This document shows positions 11,701-23,800 of a DNA stretch of 64,000 nt, piece by piece (positions within the stretch are counted from its first letter, which is position 1; every line of letters starts with the position of its first letter). The stretch lies in assembly GCF_000237925.1 (NCBI RefSeq), contig NC_031502.1, positions 26,231,951 through 26,295,950 on the forward strand. Direction: 5' to 3'. Origin of the DNA: Schistosoma mansoni. Taxonomy: Eukaryota; Platyhelminthes; Trematoda; Strigeidida; Schistosomatidae. The notes under the pieces were generated by a model. That model had not been told where the DNA came from. It did not search any database and saw only the letters and a list, made by a program, of their open reading frames with translations. A program made the position numbers and the translations under genes.

Positions 11701-14063
11701 TGAATTCATGAATTTTAAAAGGTTAGATTTTCGCTTTGTTGATACTCAAAAGGAATTTTAACCAGTCATTGTTAGTGTGTAGAGTTTTATAATCAATGTC
11801 TCGACATTTTCTGTAGTTACAAGTAGAAAATACAAGCATTTACTGATATATAAAATAATTGTCGGATTTATCAGCTCCTATCATAACTTGATAGCCGAGT
11901 AGATGGCACTCTAAAGCTTAAAATGATCCCTACTAAGTTCCTACCTCAGTGTCATTATTAAAAATTGAATGCAGACAATCAAATAACAAGCCTCAAAAAA
12001 CACGAAATACGTGTCACAAATTTCACCAATTGGCACTCTCTGAGGGAATAACCAATGTTCATTTCACATTTGTGATCAAGTAGTTTACTTATTCAATGGA
12101 TAAGTAAAAACATCAATAGAATATTTATAATTTTAAATAAATTTACTATTGACTTGATACTTGAAATTTATTTTTTGGGCTGAAAGAGTGAGAATTTTCA
12201 ATCATTTACTATTGATGCGGAAACGTTACATAACAAAGTCCGTAAATTCATGGGTCAAGTCTTCCAGTCTGGTTATTCATAGCTACTATTATATATAATA
12301 TATATATCGTAATGACTCAATGTACTTAACATATGTTGTAGATAATTTGGTACATACAAATTTATCATTCCAGAAGTTCAGCTTACTTAAACAATCATAC
12401 CATATTTCGGCTTTTGTTGAGGAAACTGTTGAATGTTAATTTTAGTAATCATTTGGATCCCAAATAAGCCAACAGAGCAGGTTCGAAACAAAACTGGAAC
12501 CAGACCCTTGCAATCTATAAGACACTATGATGATGTGAGTTATTAAAGTGACCTCACTATATATCAGTTTGAAAATCTTCAGATAGGTAAAAGGATGCCA
12601 TCACAGTTAATAATTACGTGAGAAATTATCCCGGAGACCGAAACACGGATAGCAGACTTCCTATCAACTGTAGCGTCTCAGATTATCACAAAACATTCAG
12701 TAAAAGATTTATTCAGCAATGAGATAAAAACTAATGGATTAGTATAAATTAATAAAAACATACCTGAGAGAATGCAATGTTAGCCTTTGGTATACTTAAA
12801 ACAGCCACTTAGAGTAGATAAATTGAAAGCTTAAGAAAAGAAGACTGAAATTGATGGATGATTAAAAAGCCTCAAGAAAACATTCAGAGATTTCGTAAAA
12901 AACAACAAAACTTCTGGACAGACTAGTGAGGTCAACCATAAGCCGTTACCAGTGAAAACTAAGAAATCAATCAAGATGATATATACTTTTGCATACTTTC
13001 TTACAACGCACTTATTCAGAAAATTTCCAGATTGAGGTAGGATCTATTTGACATGAACGCTAATTAATCTAAATCTAGTCAAAGTTTACATCAGTAAACA
13101 TATATTTATATATTGAAAGTTCTTTATGCAGCAAAATCCAAAAGTACTGATATCAGACTAATCAAAACGTAGTGTTAGGAAGATGTGTATGAACTTAAAA
13201 GATAGTTGGTAGGGGTGGTGTTAGTTGGAAAGAAAGATTGTATTTATTCGCACACAGAGATAGACGGGGATAAGGATGCTTCACTGGGTATCGAGATGAT
13301 GAAAGGTGGTATCTCACAAAAAGGCGTAGATTTTTAACGTTGTCCTTACAGTTAATAACTTTCATTAGAACTAATGATGTTAGTGCTAATATTAAATACC
13401 TGGTGAGATATTTATTTGCCGCTACAATATTCAGCTAACTGATTGATATGCCAAACGTTTCGTTTATCAATGTTATTTTAAGATGAATTAATAAAACCTT
13501 ATTTAAACTTGAATTTTGATCGATGTGACTATGTGTGATTAGTTTTCAGAGGAACTTTCCTATTCATTTGGATATATATATATTATAGTGACATATATTC
13601 TGTTGAAGTTTCAATGAAAGTTTTAAAACACTAAAATATAAGTAGATTTTTCTAATAAGATGCAGATGAAATAAAACAAAATTTGGATTCGTTCGCTAGA
13701 TTCAATTAATTACTACTCTTATAAAACGATCAATTTTCGATAGTTGAAACATTTTGTATGTTGATATTATATTGTATATTACGTAACTGATAAGTAATCG
13801 AATATATTTTCCGAAAAAAAAATCACCCAACTTGTAAAGTAGACAAATATCGATTTAAAAGTTTTGTAAATTACTAGTCATCATGATTTATTTAACTTTC
13901 CATTCGAATATTTCATTAAACTGATGCATATGAGCAGAAATCACTGTAGTCTAATGAATTATAGATAATATTATCAGCTAAGAAGATGTGTCACTCTGAT
14001 TAATATTCACAAAACTGTTATTCAGTATTGTATTTATTAACAAAATATAATAGCTACTTTCAG
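11701..14063. other. intergenic / upstream region of the orphan ORF
   Basis: Very AT-rich and without supported ORFs. A polypyrimidine stretch and TTTCAG end at 14063, suggesting a possible splice acceptor just before the orphan ORF. No upstream exon could be identified. Confidence 0.45.
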
Positions 14064-14086
14064 ATCACTTTATTACAAACCAAAAT

Positions 14087-14494
14087 ATGTTATTGTGGTG
14101 GTTATTGAATCTTATGATAATTATTCCTGGAATCGATGTGCTACCTTATCGGACAGGCAACAAGTATGTAAACAACTACCAAGATTACGACAACAACAAC
14201 AACTTGGATGGGTACTGGGATGATATAACACCTAATTCTCCAATGGACCAAATGAGAAATGAATATGAAACAAACAACCTACAATACTTATATACAGCGC
14301 CAGATTATCCTAGACCGGTTGTGTCCAGTTCTTTCAAACCAATAAATGAAGATATGATACAACGAAATCAACAGAGAGTACCATATAATGTGGGTGAAAT
14401 GGATGAAGCGGGTAAACTGAATAGTCCGCCTGATGATGGTGAAGACAAATATCGCCGCTTAGATTCCGTAGAGAAAATCTCCGTATACTATTAA
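14087..14494 (+). CDS. orphan Tyr/Asn-rich protein, likely secreted
   Basis: An ATG-initiated frame of 135 codons with no homologue I recognise. Residues 1 to about 18 (MLLWWLLNLMIIIPGI) form a hydrophobic stretch like a signal peptide. The rest is polar and rich in Tyr, Asn, Asp and Pro, with an Asn/Asp run near residues 31-38 and repeated short Tyr motifs (NYQDYD, QYLYTAPDYP). A dibasic RR near residue 122 lies in DKYRRLD. There is no cysteine, no glycine-basic amidation site in a clear peptide context, and no second membrane segment. A TTTCAG acceptor at 14058-14063 would give a 23-nt leader before the ATG. The stop follows VYY at 14492-14494. Codon content is much less random than in its surroundings. 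It could be a secreted or eggshell-like protein, a peptide precursor, or one exon of a larger gene. Function unknown. Confidence 0.5.
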   Translation: MLLWWLLNLMIIIPGIDVLPYRTGNKYVNNYQDYDNNNNLDGYWDDITPNSPMDQMRNEYETNNLQYLYTAPDYPRPVVSSSFKPINEDMIQRNQQRVPYNVGEMDEAGKLNSPPDDGEDKYRRLDSVEKISVYY

Positions 14495-14658
14495 TGTGTT
14501 GTAACTATTTTGAAATATCTTACTGAACAAAATTCTGTAGAAATCAATGTTTCTTTTGAGTGCATTAGTTGTCTAATCAATGGAGACATCTAGGACGATA
14601 ATTAGCACCAAATGAAGGTTTTTAAACGTTCGTAGTCATAAGTCGTGAGAAAGCAGTT

Positions 14659-14659
<1 letters not shown>

Positions 14660-14715
<56 letters not shown>
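14660..14715. repeat. (TA)n microsatellite
   Basis: About 28 uninterrupted TA dinucleotides, about 165 bp downstream of the orphan ORF stop codon. Confidence 0.95.
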
Positions 14716-14718
<3 letters not shown>

Positions 14719-14719
14719 T

Positions 14720-16254
14720 CTTTAATTTTAAATCACGAGTATATTGTGGTTTCCTTAACTATGAATATGAGCAATAAGAATCGTTAGTTTAATGTGACTC
14801 GCATTCGGTGACAGAATACTCATGAATAACGGAAATAATGATCCGCATGTCATAGCATATAGTTTTCTAATCAGGCTATTCTTTATTTGTGCTAATTCGA
14901 ATACTCTAGGTATGTAGTGCGTTTTAATAGATTGATAAAGTAATAGCATTTCAGAGATATTTTCGTTGATATTTCGAACACAAGCATTTTCGGTAGGAAG
15001 ATGGTATATCCTGACAATTGAGAATATAAGGAATAAGCGCATACTTTAATCATGCGCCTATTCTAAACGACTTCAGTTTTCTGGACGAATATAAATGTTA
15101 GAAAATAAAGTTATCCTGATTACATGTGCGAATCATTTGTCTATTACTACCAACCTGTGTATTCGTAATTGGTATGGAGCCTAAATCAAGTAATAAGAAA
15201 TCGTAAATCTAGCCTAAAATTTTTAAACTAAGGATTAGATCAGATACAAGATGTTTTTGTTTATCTCCCACTTTGAATAGGTTAAATGGTGAAGTTAATC
15301 TGAGATTTTGTGACCACTCGTTTTTCATCGTGTTAGAGTGGTTAGGAAATCGACTGTAAATCGTTGATGGTCACAAAGTAGATAGTCAATAGGATGCTAA
15401 TGAGTATACACAAACTCGAGGAAAAATTGATCAAATAGTAGACTCATTTATAAACATGCTCCGTGAAATTATCTCATTCAAACATACTCAAGCTCGCAAC
15501 ACTATAAAACTACATACAAAATTGTGTAATCCATAAATTTAGAACTATGATTACCTCCAAACTATTTCCAGTTGGGATAAGTTTCACACGTACAGTTATA
15601 TCTATCAAAATCCTCAGTAAAACATCTATTAACGTCTAGAAGTATCTAACCGTATTGTAAAAATGACAGTGAGCTACTTTGTCTGCTTATTGACAGAACA
15701 TAAATTCTGGCAAAAAGAATTGATGTTGTGAAGAGATAAGATGACACTTGTAAAGCATGAACAAGCCACCGCAGTCGGTGCTGCATGATTATCACATTAG
15801 TTGAATTATTCACTAAGCACCAACATCTTGTTACCGTAGGATGTGACCTATTCGTCAAAGACAACGACTGAATACAGTCCTCGAACATCCGCAGCTGGGA
15901 AAGTTTAGGTTTTACAAGCGTAGAATAGAAAATTTCCTAGAGATCCTTGGTAAACATGACATTTAATAGCCAGGATAACATCACAACGTCTGAGATTGTC
16001 ATCAGCTACTCTGACTCTTACCATACTTAGATTGATCTTATCTAACAAGCCATTACCAGCACTCATACAACTACCTAGTGACAAAAACTTGACTACTTCC
16101 AAAGGTTTATTACAAAGAACGAAGACTGGGATACGTTCCTGCGAACATACTTGTATTTTGAGGATGAGAGCTGCATCCTGTGATTACAGCACTAATCCCC
16201 AACAGTCCTCAAAATATTAATAGACCTTCTAAACCAACTCTTTTTTTATAGAAA
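14720..16254. other. intergenic, no gene seen
   Basis: Minus-strand open frames at 14755-15042 and 15646-15888 show no domains and no splice context. Nothing else is recognised. Confidence 0.45.
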
Positions 16255-16643
16255 GTCCAAGTCAGTTAGCCAGCCAACTACAACGTAGGACCAGGCACAT
16301 ATATGCATCGGTCGAAATTGCCACACCTCATTAGCACAACAAGATGAACACCGAATTCATAGTAGTTACATCAATGGTAGTAATATATAGAAGAAGGATT
16401 GTGAATAAGGATAAAGTACAGGAAGAAAGAATTAGTTAGTAGAAAGATATAAAGCAATTTTAATTTCACAGTTTAAGGAAAGACAGAGTGTATACACCGA
16501 CGCCATTGTGATCGATTTTAAGCCATGTCACCCAGAGTCTCCAACCATTGGTTACAATAGTCACACGGACCCTAATCAATTAGTCTGCATCTACCAACAT
16601 GGCTAAGGCTAGAAGTTAGTGACTTCAAGGACTGATGCTAAAT
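16255..16643 (-). mobile_element. RTE-like LINE 3' end, family B, truncated
   Basis: The same 3' terminus as at 7960 and 50745: plus-strand ACAACGTAGGACCAGGCA, ATGCATCGGTC and GTGTATACACC in order, then the decayed coding end (AACCATTGGTTAC, TCTGCATCTACCAACATGGCT). The terminal simple repeat reads GTCAGTTAGCCAGCC here, so it is diverged. The match ends at GACTTCAAGGACTGATGC, exactly where a family-T non-autonomous element is inserted. Confidence 0.8.
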
Positions 16644-17165
16644 TTATTTTATTTACTTAAACACATAAATATTGGTGCAAGGAAGCACCAGATACATATA
16701 CACCACACAAATCTCATTCGATTTGTGTGAGTACTGTGATACTGCCCAGATGCCCAAACTGAAGCAGATGGTATTCTTAGAAGGCCACACCCGGAGCCTT
16801 CGACCTAAAGGTCTGATCCACAAGGCAGTGGAGCATGGTGAGGAGATGCAGTCCCATGGTAGCGGGTGACCAACGATTGGTTCATACGCCATTTGTTCCC
16901 TCGGGATGCTGGAGCCCATGTACACCATTGGTTTGGAATCAGGGTTTTTAAACTCATCGAGGTGGACTTTCCGTGTCCACCAACCCAGTTAAAGCGCCGG
17001 ACATTCGCTTTTCGTCCTCTCAATTTCGTAGACAACACCCTCGCCACGAGAAGGCAGTGAGTAGGACTTCCCTGGCAGAGGCTATATACACGTGGCCGTG
17101 TGAGAGCACTTCGAGAGAGAGAGCGGATTCTCCCCACTCTCGATCGTACCAGGGTATTTGGGGGC
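16644..17165 (-). mobile_element. non-autonomous retroposon (family-T tail), near full length
   Basis: Minus-strand copy of a ~520-bp element also seen on the plus strand at 28131-28655 and 47383-47830. The 5' end (near 17160) reads CCCTGGTACGATCGAGAG. The body carries landmarks such as CTCACTGCCTTCTCGTGGCG and AATGGTGTACATGGGCTCC, and the 3' end is TTTGTGTGG...TGGTGC...TTGCACCAATATTTATGTG followed by a TAAATAAA-type tail. It is flanked by CTGATGCTAAAT on both sides (16632-16643 and 17166-17177), a plausible 12-bp target-site duplication, although AAAT could also come from the tail. Open frames across it on both strands are not conserved as proteins between copies. Confidence 0.8.
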
Positions 17166-17177
17166 CTGATGCTAAAT

Positions 17178-20100
17178 AACAAATTATTATACTTGAATGT
17201 GTTGAACACTAGGATTAATACTGTGAAACTAAGGGCTAAAGCGTACTGAAAACCAACCGACACAGAAATTAACTAAAATAGGAACAACTCACAAAATCAA
17301 TTGTATGCAAGCTCCATACAAAAGAGTGAAGACAAGCTGAAGGATATCAGAAATTTCGACCTGATTATTGAGGTCATTAGGAATAGGCGTCAATCATAAG
17401 CAATAACATCGCCTCAACTGATTTCGTGCAAAGACAGAGACGAAATAATAAAAGAAGGTAAGTCGGATACTATCTGTAAACAATCGCGAAAAACATTACA
17501 GGTGATAAAGCGCCAATATATATGGATAACTGTTGACAAATATCCTACTGGGAACACTTCAAAATATTGGACGGAGAAGACCGAATGATCTACAGAAGCT
17601 CAGCGCCTAGACCAGTCAGTAATCAATAGGCAAGGTGTAATAAACTTAAGTTTCCAACTAATAAGAAAAATCATAAACAAGCATAAGCTCAAAAAGGAAG
17701 ACAATCAAAATAGATGTTCAAACTATGGCAGAACAAGTGTCAACAATCATTAGTCAACTTCAAGATTGATTGGACAAATTGCCAGTCACTTGTGGAGAAA
17801 TTCTCATGGCTTACTTCTATCTGAATCGTGTTGTCTAGAAAAACAACGAAAACCTTGCGAGTAAACCACCTAGCTAAGAAAACTTTATCTCAACAAAATC
17901 CGTAGAACTATAGAAATGCACTGTGCAGAGTTCGAGGTTACGAACCAGCATGATATTGAACTCGCGTTATATCTCAATGACGTTTCTCCCATTACTTAGT
18001 TTGCGGATAACGAACCGCCATTTGTTACCCAAACGACTCTGTGCTTAGACCATCGACCTATGCACTCAAGTCCCCAGTTGTCACATTTTCTGTCGGATCC
18101 CATTTATTGAGAATATAAGGATCATTTTCTACTCTTTTCTCGTCATTGATGGAGCCTTTTAACCCAACAGCATGCAATCCACAGTTAATAAGGATCCAAA
18201 CGATTTGTTTCATTTCTGCTCTAACGCTTAGTGTAACACAGGACATTGGTTTATAAATATTTCCAAGACTTTTCTTGACTCACTGGTGATTAGAAACAGG
18301 AAAATCAATTCCTCAAAATGCCAGTTGTGAGGCCACATATCAAATTTTTAGTAGTAACCATTTTATTCCTGAGACATTAAGCATCATGTAGAAAATATGG
18401 GGAATTCCTGCAGTGCCTTGGATTTTGAACCAAGTATATTCAAATGTATTTCGACAACGGTTGCACTACCTAGCTTCAAATTTCTTAGATCACGTGGATG
18501 ATTTCTTTTCGATTTATAGCTTGTGTATACATCAAATTCCTTCTCGCTGTTGTTTGACAAACTGTCACTAATGATCGGTTAGCATGTACGAACTTTTTTT
18601 AATCAGATAACTAATCATAATGCGCTAGAGGTCTTAAAAGCATATCAATTCAACTAATATATGGGTAATTTGAGCACAAGGATTATGAAATGATAAATCG
18701 TTCAATTGATGGACGAACTATCGTAATAATGTGATATAATGTAATCTAGATGGCCAATTAACATCACACATAGGTTACCTGTTTATAATCGGTAGATCAA
18801 TTGTCTGACGCCCGAATTCATATGACTCATCCAGTCTAGATTCTAGTTTTATCAGAACCTACCAAAGACAGTTTCATGTACCCGGATTTGAGCCACACGT
18901 CTTATATGGAAGAACTCGTGATACTAACCAGATGCTGAAACAAAAACTGACAAGCCTGGTTTCGCATCTGTTAGATAAAGATTGAAAGTCAATTACATTA
19001 ACAATCAAGTCACTGCACGTTAGAAACTAAATATTATACACATAAATTCATGGGAAGACTGCCTTATTCCTTAAATCCATATACCTAATCACTCCAAACT
19101 TATCAACTTCAGTGGTAGTCGCCGGTTATTCTAAAATATTAAAGACGGTGTTTTGGAGAAAAATTTGTTTATTGATTAAGTTCAGTGTTGTTGGGAAGTA
19201 AAGGAAACCATAATTGTTTACTATTATTCCAATGCATAAAAGTTGTGTAATAAGAGCTAAATATTTTATTTGTCTATCGAAAACACTGGTATTTAGCAAT
19301 ATGGAAGAGTATCCGTGTATATATAATTATAAACAAATGGATTGTTTCTTGACATTTAGTTAACGAAAAACTACTGGTACTCTAAGTTACTGCTACTTCT
19401 TTGAACATCTGATCGAGGACAATTGCACAAAACACAAATAGAAGTTCGTAAATCTTGTGTCATGAGAAAAATATAAAATCGGCTTAGAAACGAAGTACGC
19501 TATGAGAAATGGAGCTATTATGATATAGTACGAGTATCAGCACAAAAAGTTGAATGGATTCAGGTAACCAATCTAAAGCAGGAACAATTAAGTGTTCAAT
19601 ATTCTCTGCCAATGAATGTTACGACTCTCTATTGTGGAATAATAATCAAGTAACCATAAAGTAAAACAAGAAAATGCTAGATTGCTGTGTTTTTACCCTT
19701 TTTTCTTACAAATACATCTGTGTTCATGATGTAGCTACAACTACTTTTCTTAAAAACGAATCTTTGAAACATTTAACAGTATAGTCAGTGAATAAATTAA
19801 TTCTGAAAAAGTCAAAACGAACAGAAATAAATACTTGATTAGTTATTTGTTTACTAGTTTCTAATATTAAAACACAGAGTTAACTAGTGTATTAGACGAA
19901 TAAGTTGAAATAACAAACAAAACCTTGATATTAAAGATTGTATGATATCAGCATAATAAATAGACATGTATATGTATATAATAGGAGGAAACTTCATAAA
20001 TGTACGTATACATATGAACGATACATGTAATATTTTATAGATTATAGCACATTTCTCGCAACGGGATTACTTGAAGAAAAGTTATTAAAATACATTAGGA

Positions 20101-20896
20101 TATGATCAAAAATCTTGTAATTTTCTCTTGACAGATCAATTCAAATTGTCAGGTGTTGTGAAACCCATAGATTGAGAATTCGCATCTTTTGGAGGTTCGT
20201 CAATTTCTAACTTCATGTCTATAATAGGTGAGAGCAAATAGTAATGGAAGATAATGATTGTTGGATTTTCGATATTTTTATTGGCGATTTATTGAACTGA
20301 ACTCTTTAGCTAATATTGGAATACTGAGTATATATAAAAGTTTGTCATTTACGATGTGTGTTACGTTTAATGTGGATAGGTATTCTCAGTGGGATTCAAA
20401 CTCACTACTAATCGTTTTAAACGTTAAGGTAGTGAATTACAGTAACTACATTTTTGTTAACGAGTATTAGTTATTACTAAAGGATTCATGTCAATGATTT
20501 GCAAAATCCAGTTGCTTGTCCCGTAATAGCTATAGTAATTATGATCATTCGTTAATACCATAACCTGTCGAGAAAAGGGATCTATTTTCTTGGTCATTCG
20601 GATTGAAGGGATTCTATTTACTTGAAACAGTCATATAATCACAAAGTAATAGCAGCCAAACAAAAACTAAAAGTAATAAGGAATTATGTGTTGGCTGTTA
20701 CCTATATGTTACTGGATAACTCCACGTACGGATGTAACTTGAACACCTGTCAATTGTATAGCGACCAATAGGATTGTTCGACTATTCACTCTTAAAGTAG
20801 GTGTGTAATGGTTGATTTTCGATGATTGTAAGGATATCTGTGTTGAAAATAATTAACTTTGACTAGAAGCAAACGTAAACGACATATAATCGTCAT
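17178..20896. other. intergenic, little recognised
   Basis: 17.28-17.90 kb has fragments suggestive of an old LINE linker but no confident family. At 18.06-18.21 kb on the minus strand, a short frame starting MKQIVWILINCGLHAVGLKG (ATG at 18213) looks like a signal peptide followed by about 31 residues. It has neither a clear donor site nor a homologue. The remainder is AT-rich with no supported gene. Confidence 0.4.
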
Positions 20897-23800
20897 TTAG
20901 TGAAGTATAGATCTACATTCCTGCACACGATTGTTAACAATTTCTATCAAGTGATAGTCCAGAACTAACGGAGGAAAGTAAAATGCCTAACATGGCTAGT
21001 TTCATGAAGTATGAGCTGCACACACCTTTTAACTGATAACAAAGATTTCGCAACATATATGTACTTGTGAACCACTGTTTACAAATTCAATCCTCAAAAA
21101 TCACACGGAAAAACTTACATGGTCGTAGGTTTTCCTCATCAACTTTACTAGTACTAGGAGAGTCATCACCTTCCTCAAGATGACCATGTGTACGGGAATA
21201 AATAGAGGAAAAATCACCAGGACTGTTGGATGCACTATTTGTTTCGTGAAGATATGTAGGTTTAGCGTTTAAACGACTAGTAAAAGTGTTTATACGCGAA
21301 TTAAGAGCTTGAAAAAGACGGTCAGCTTCTTTATGTGAATGCATAACAAGTAGATAAGCACAAAATTCTGGTTTTGTAACAACTGAATCTATAGAACATG
21401 AAGGCTATGCAGACAAAAGGAAAAGCAAACATGGTCAACTACGTGAATAGATGTAGTAGATTAGTACAGTTACACACAAAAAATGTTTTCCATAATAGCT
21501 GTTCCTTACAACTTACAGTTATGATAGTGGTCCGACGGTCTAGGACTTATCCACATTGTAATCATGTCCTGTTTATAGAAGCTGATCGATAAGATAAATA
21601 AAGATATTATGATTGTTACACAGTGTAAGGTCATGTAGTAATACAATATAAGCTACACCTATTGAATATAACTACTTGTCTGTCTGAAGAATGTCCTTCA
21701 AACCTAGTGAATGATTCAAATAATCGAACTAATAACCTACAACTTCCACACAAATGAAATTACGATTAGTATATAAAAACACACACAGTTACAATTCTAT
21801 TAAGTGATTCATCATTACCAAACAAGATTTAACCAATATGCCATTTCTTCAATGTACGATTAGCTTGAGTTCAGTTTGTATTAGCAATAGTATAAAATGT
21901 CACCAGTAAAGCTTAAAAAACACGCTTTCTGCTGACAATTATCATTAAGTATTCTTAACATTACAATTAAAAAAAGACCGTTTAATCGTGAAGGTTGTGT
22001 TACTGCTGGTAATATGTATACAGTCCTTTGGGCACTTAACGGTATAATTACAAAGTTTAAACCAATCGTAGTCGTCAGGATCTAGGAAACTGTGTATCGT
22101 TAGTACTGTCATACCAGTATCTAAGCCCTGACTTGTGGGACACATTGTATGATATGTATATTCAATTCCGATCTTCCCTTTCAAATGAAGTCGCAACTAT
22201 ATTATTTATTGGGAAAACATCAGTGACAAATAAAAAGCTATTAATCAAAAGCATATGACATCTTAAATGAAGATATTCAACTAGACTAACGTGTCAGTTA
22301 ATAAATTGAAACTTCTTAAAAAAAACTGACGAACAACAGTTTGATCTTAGTTCCATGTACCAGTTTAACCCAGAACAAACTGTTGTTACCACTATACAAT
22401 CTTATGCTTGAAAATAAAACATATTACGAGCATGTTTTATAGATAATTGAAAAAGAATATGCTTTGATATAAGATGATACACAGTGAATTACAATCCTCA
22501 GCAATTGGAATGGCAACCGTTCGTAAGTTATCACTGAAATGTAGATGCTTTCAATAATTTCTGATTATTGAAATTAGGGGCTCTATCTATTTATTCGAAT
22601 GCATAACCATTGGTACAAGGGGCACCAAACATATATGCGCCACACTTCGTCACTTGATTTGTATGGGGGCTGGAGTACTGCTTGGGCGTCCAAACCGAAG
22701 CAAGTGGCTTTTTTAGGGGGCCACCCCCCGGGCCTTTGACCAAGAGGTCTAATCTACAAGGCGATGGGGCAGGAGCTCATGTTTTACACACAGTGGTTGG
22801 AGATGATCGTCGCTTCTCAGGAAAAGAATTAAAAGACAATACACGACTAGCGATTTCTATCACACACATGACTTCTGATGGCATAGAAGCTAGATTAAGT
22901 CAAACAGTCAACAGGATGAGGGTCAATTTATTGGGTGTATTGTCACTGATACACAATATTAGGAAGGAATATATTACAACTTATCCAAAGACAGTGTAGA
23001 TGAACAGAATGATCGGAGGTACATATTAAGAAATGCTAATCAAATCTGTCCAATCACTGGTAACTGATATGGATATTAGTATACGTAACTAGAAGATGAA
23101 ATTGAGAGAGGTACTAGCTCACCTTATTTTGAGAATCATTCAAAGTTTCTGACGGATGACAGACTGTAGTCAGACGAATAGAGCGTTCATCAGCCATAGC
23201 AACGTTCAGACCGGACCAGATAGGAACATTGGCCAAAAGTTTCAATGTTTGGCACGTGCGGATTACTAAACGAGATCGTGCAGGCGGTCCAGATGGAAAA
23301 GGGGAGACTTGACTAGGTGACGATGAAGATTTCATTGCAACGTCATTCAAGTGAATGTAAGCCTGTCCACGACCAACCCACTCATGTTTGTGACGATCAA
23401 AACAATAAAAGTGACAGTAAGCTTTCAGAGTAAGGTATTCTCCTTCTTCTCCAGTGAGAATAGGAGATTCTGGAAGATTAGCTAAGAGATAAGTCGACTT
23501 TTCGAGCATCTCAGAAGTCACTGCAGCGGCAGATTCTTCTAGTGTTTGTTTACTAGGAAGAACAGTACAATGCTCACCAGTTTCAGAAGCATCTACACTC
23601 TCTTCTTTTTCCGGAGACAAACTGTGGTCGTTTGACTCTGAAGACTCTACTGGAAGATCCTTGCCAGAGATATCACGGTTAACGACTGTAGATAAAGAAG
23701 CATTTGTGACGCGTTCCGAAACGTTATGGCCGAATATGAAATCGGTACATTGATTACTTGAAACCGAACTGATAGGCATATTCTGAGAATTTACGCTCGA

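Noticed and set aside
16805-17263. 152-codon minus-strand frame across the family-T element
   Set aside because: The other copies (28 and 47 kb) do not keep this frame, so it is a by-product of a non-coding repeat.
21945-22196. 83-codon minus-strand frame between RanBP3 exons
   Set aside because: The two RanBP3 exons join in frame directly (donor after AAG at 23123, acceptor before 21404), leaving no need for an extra exon, and the frame shows no similarity to the family.
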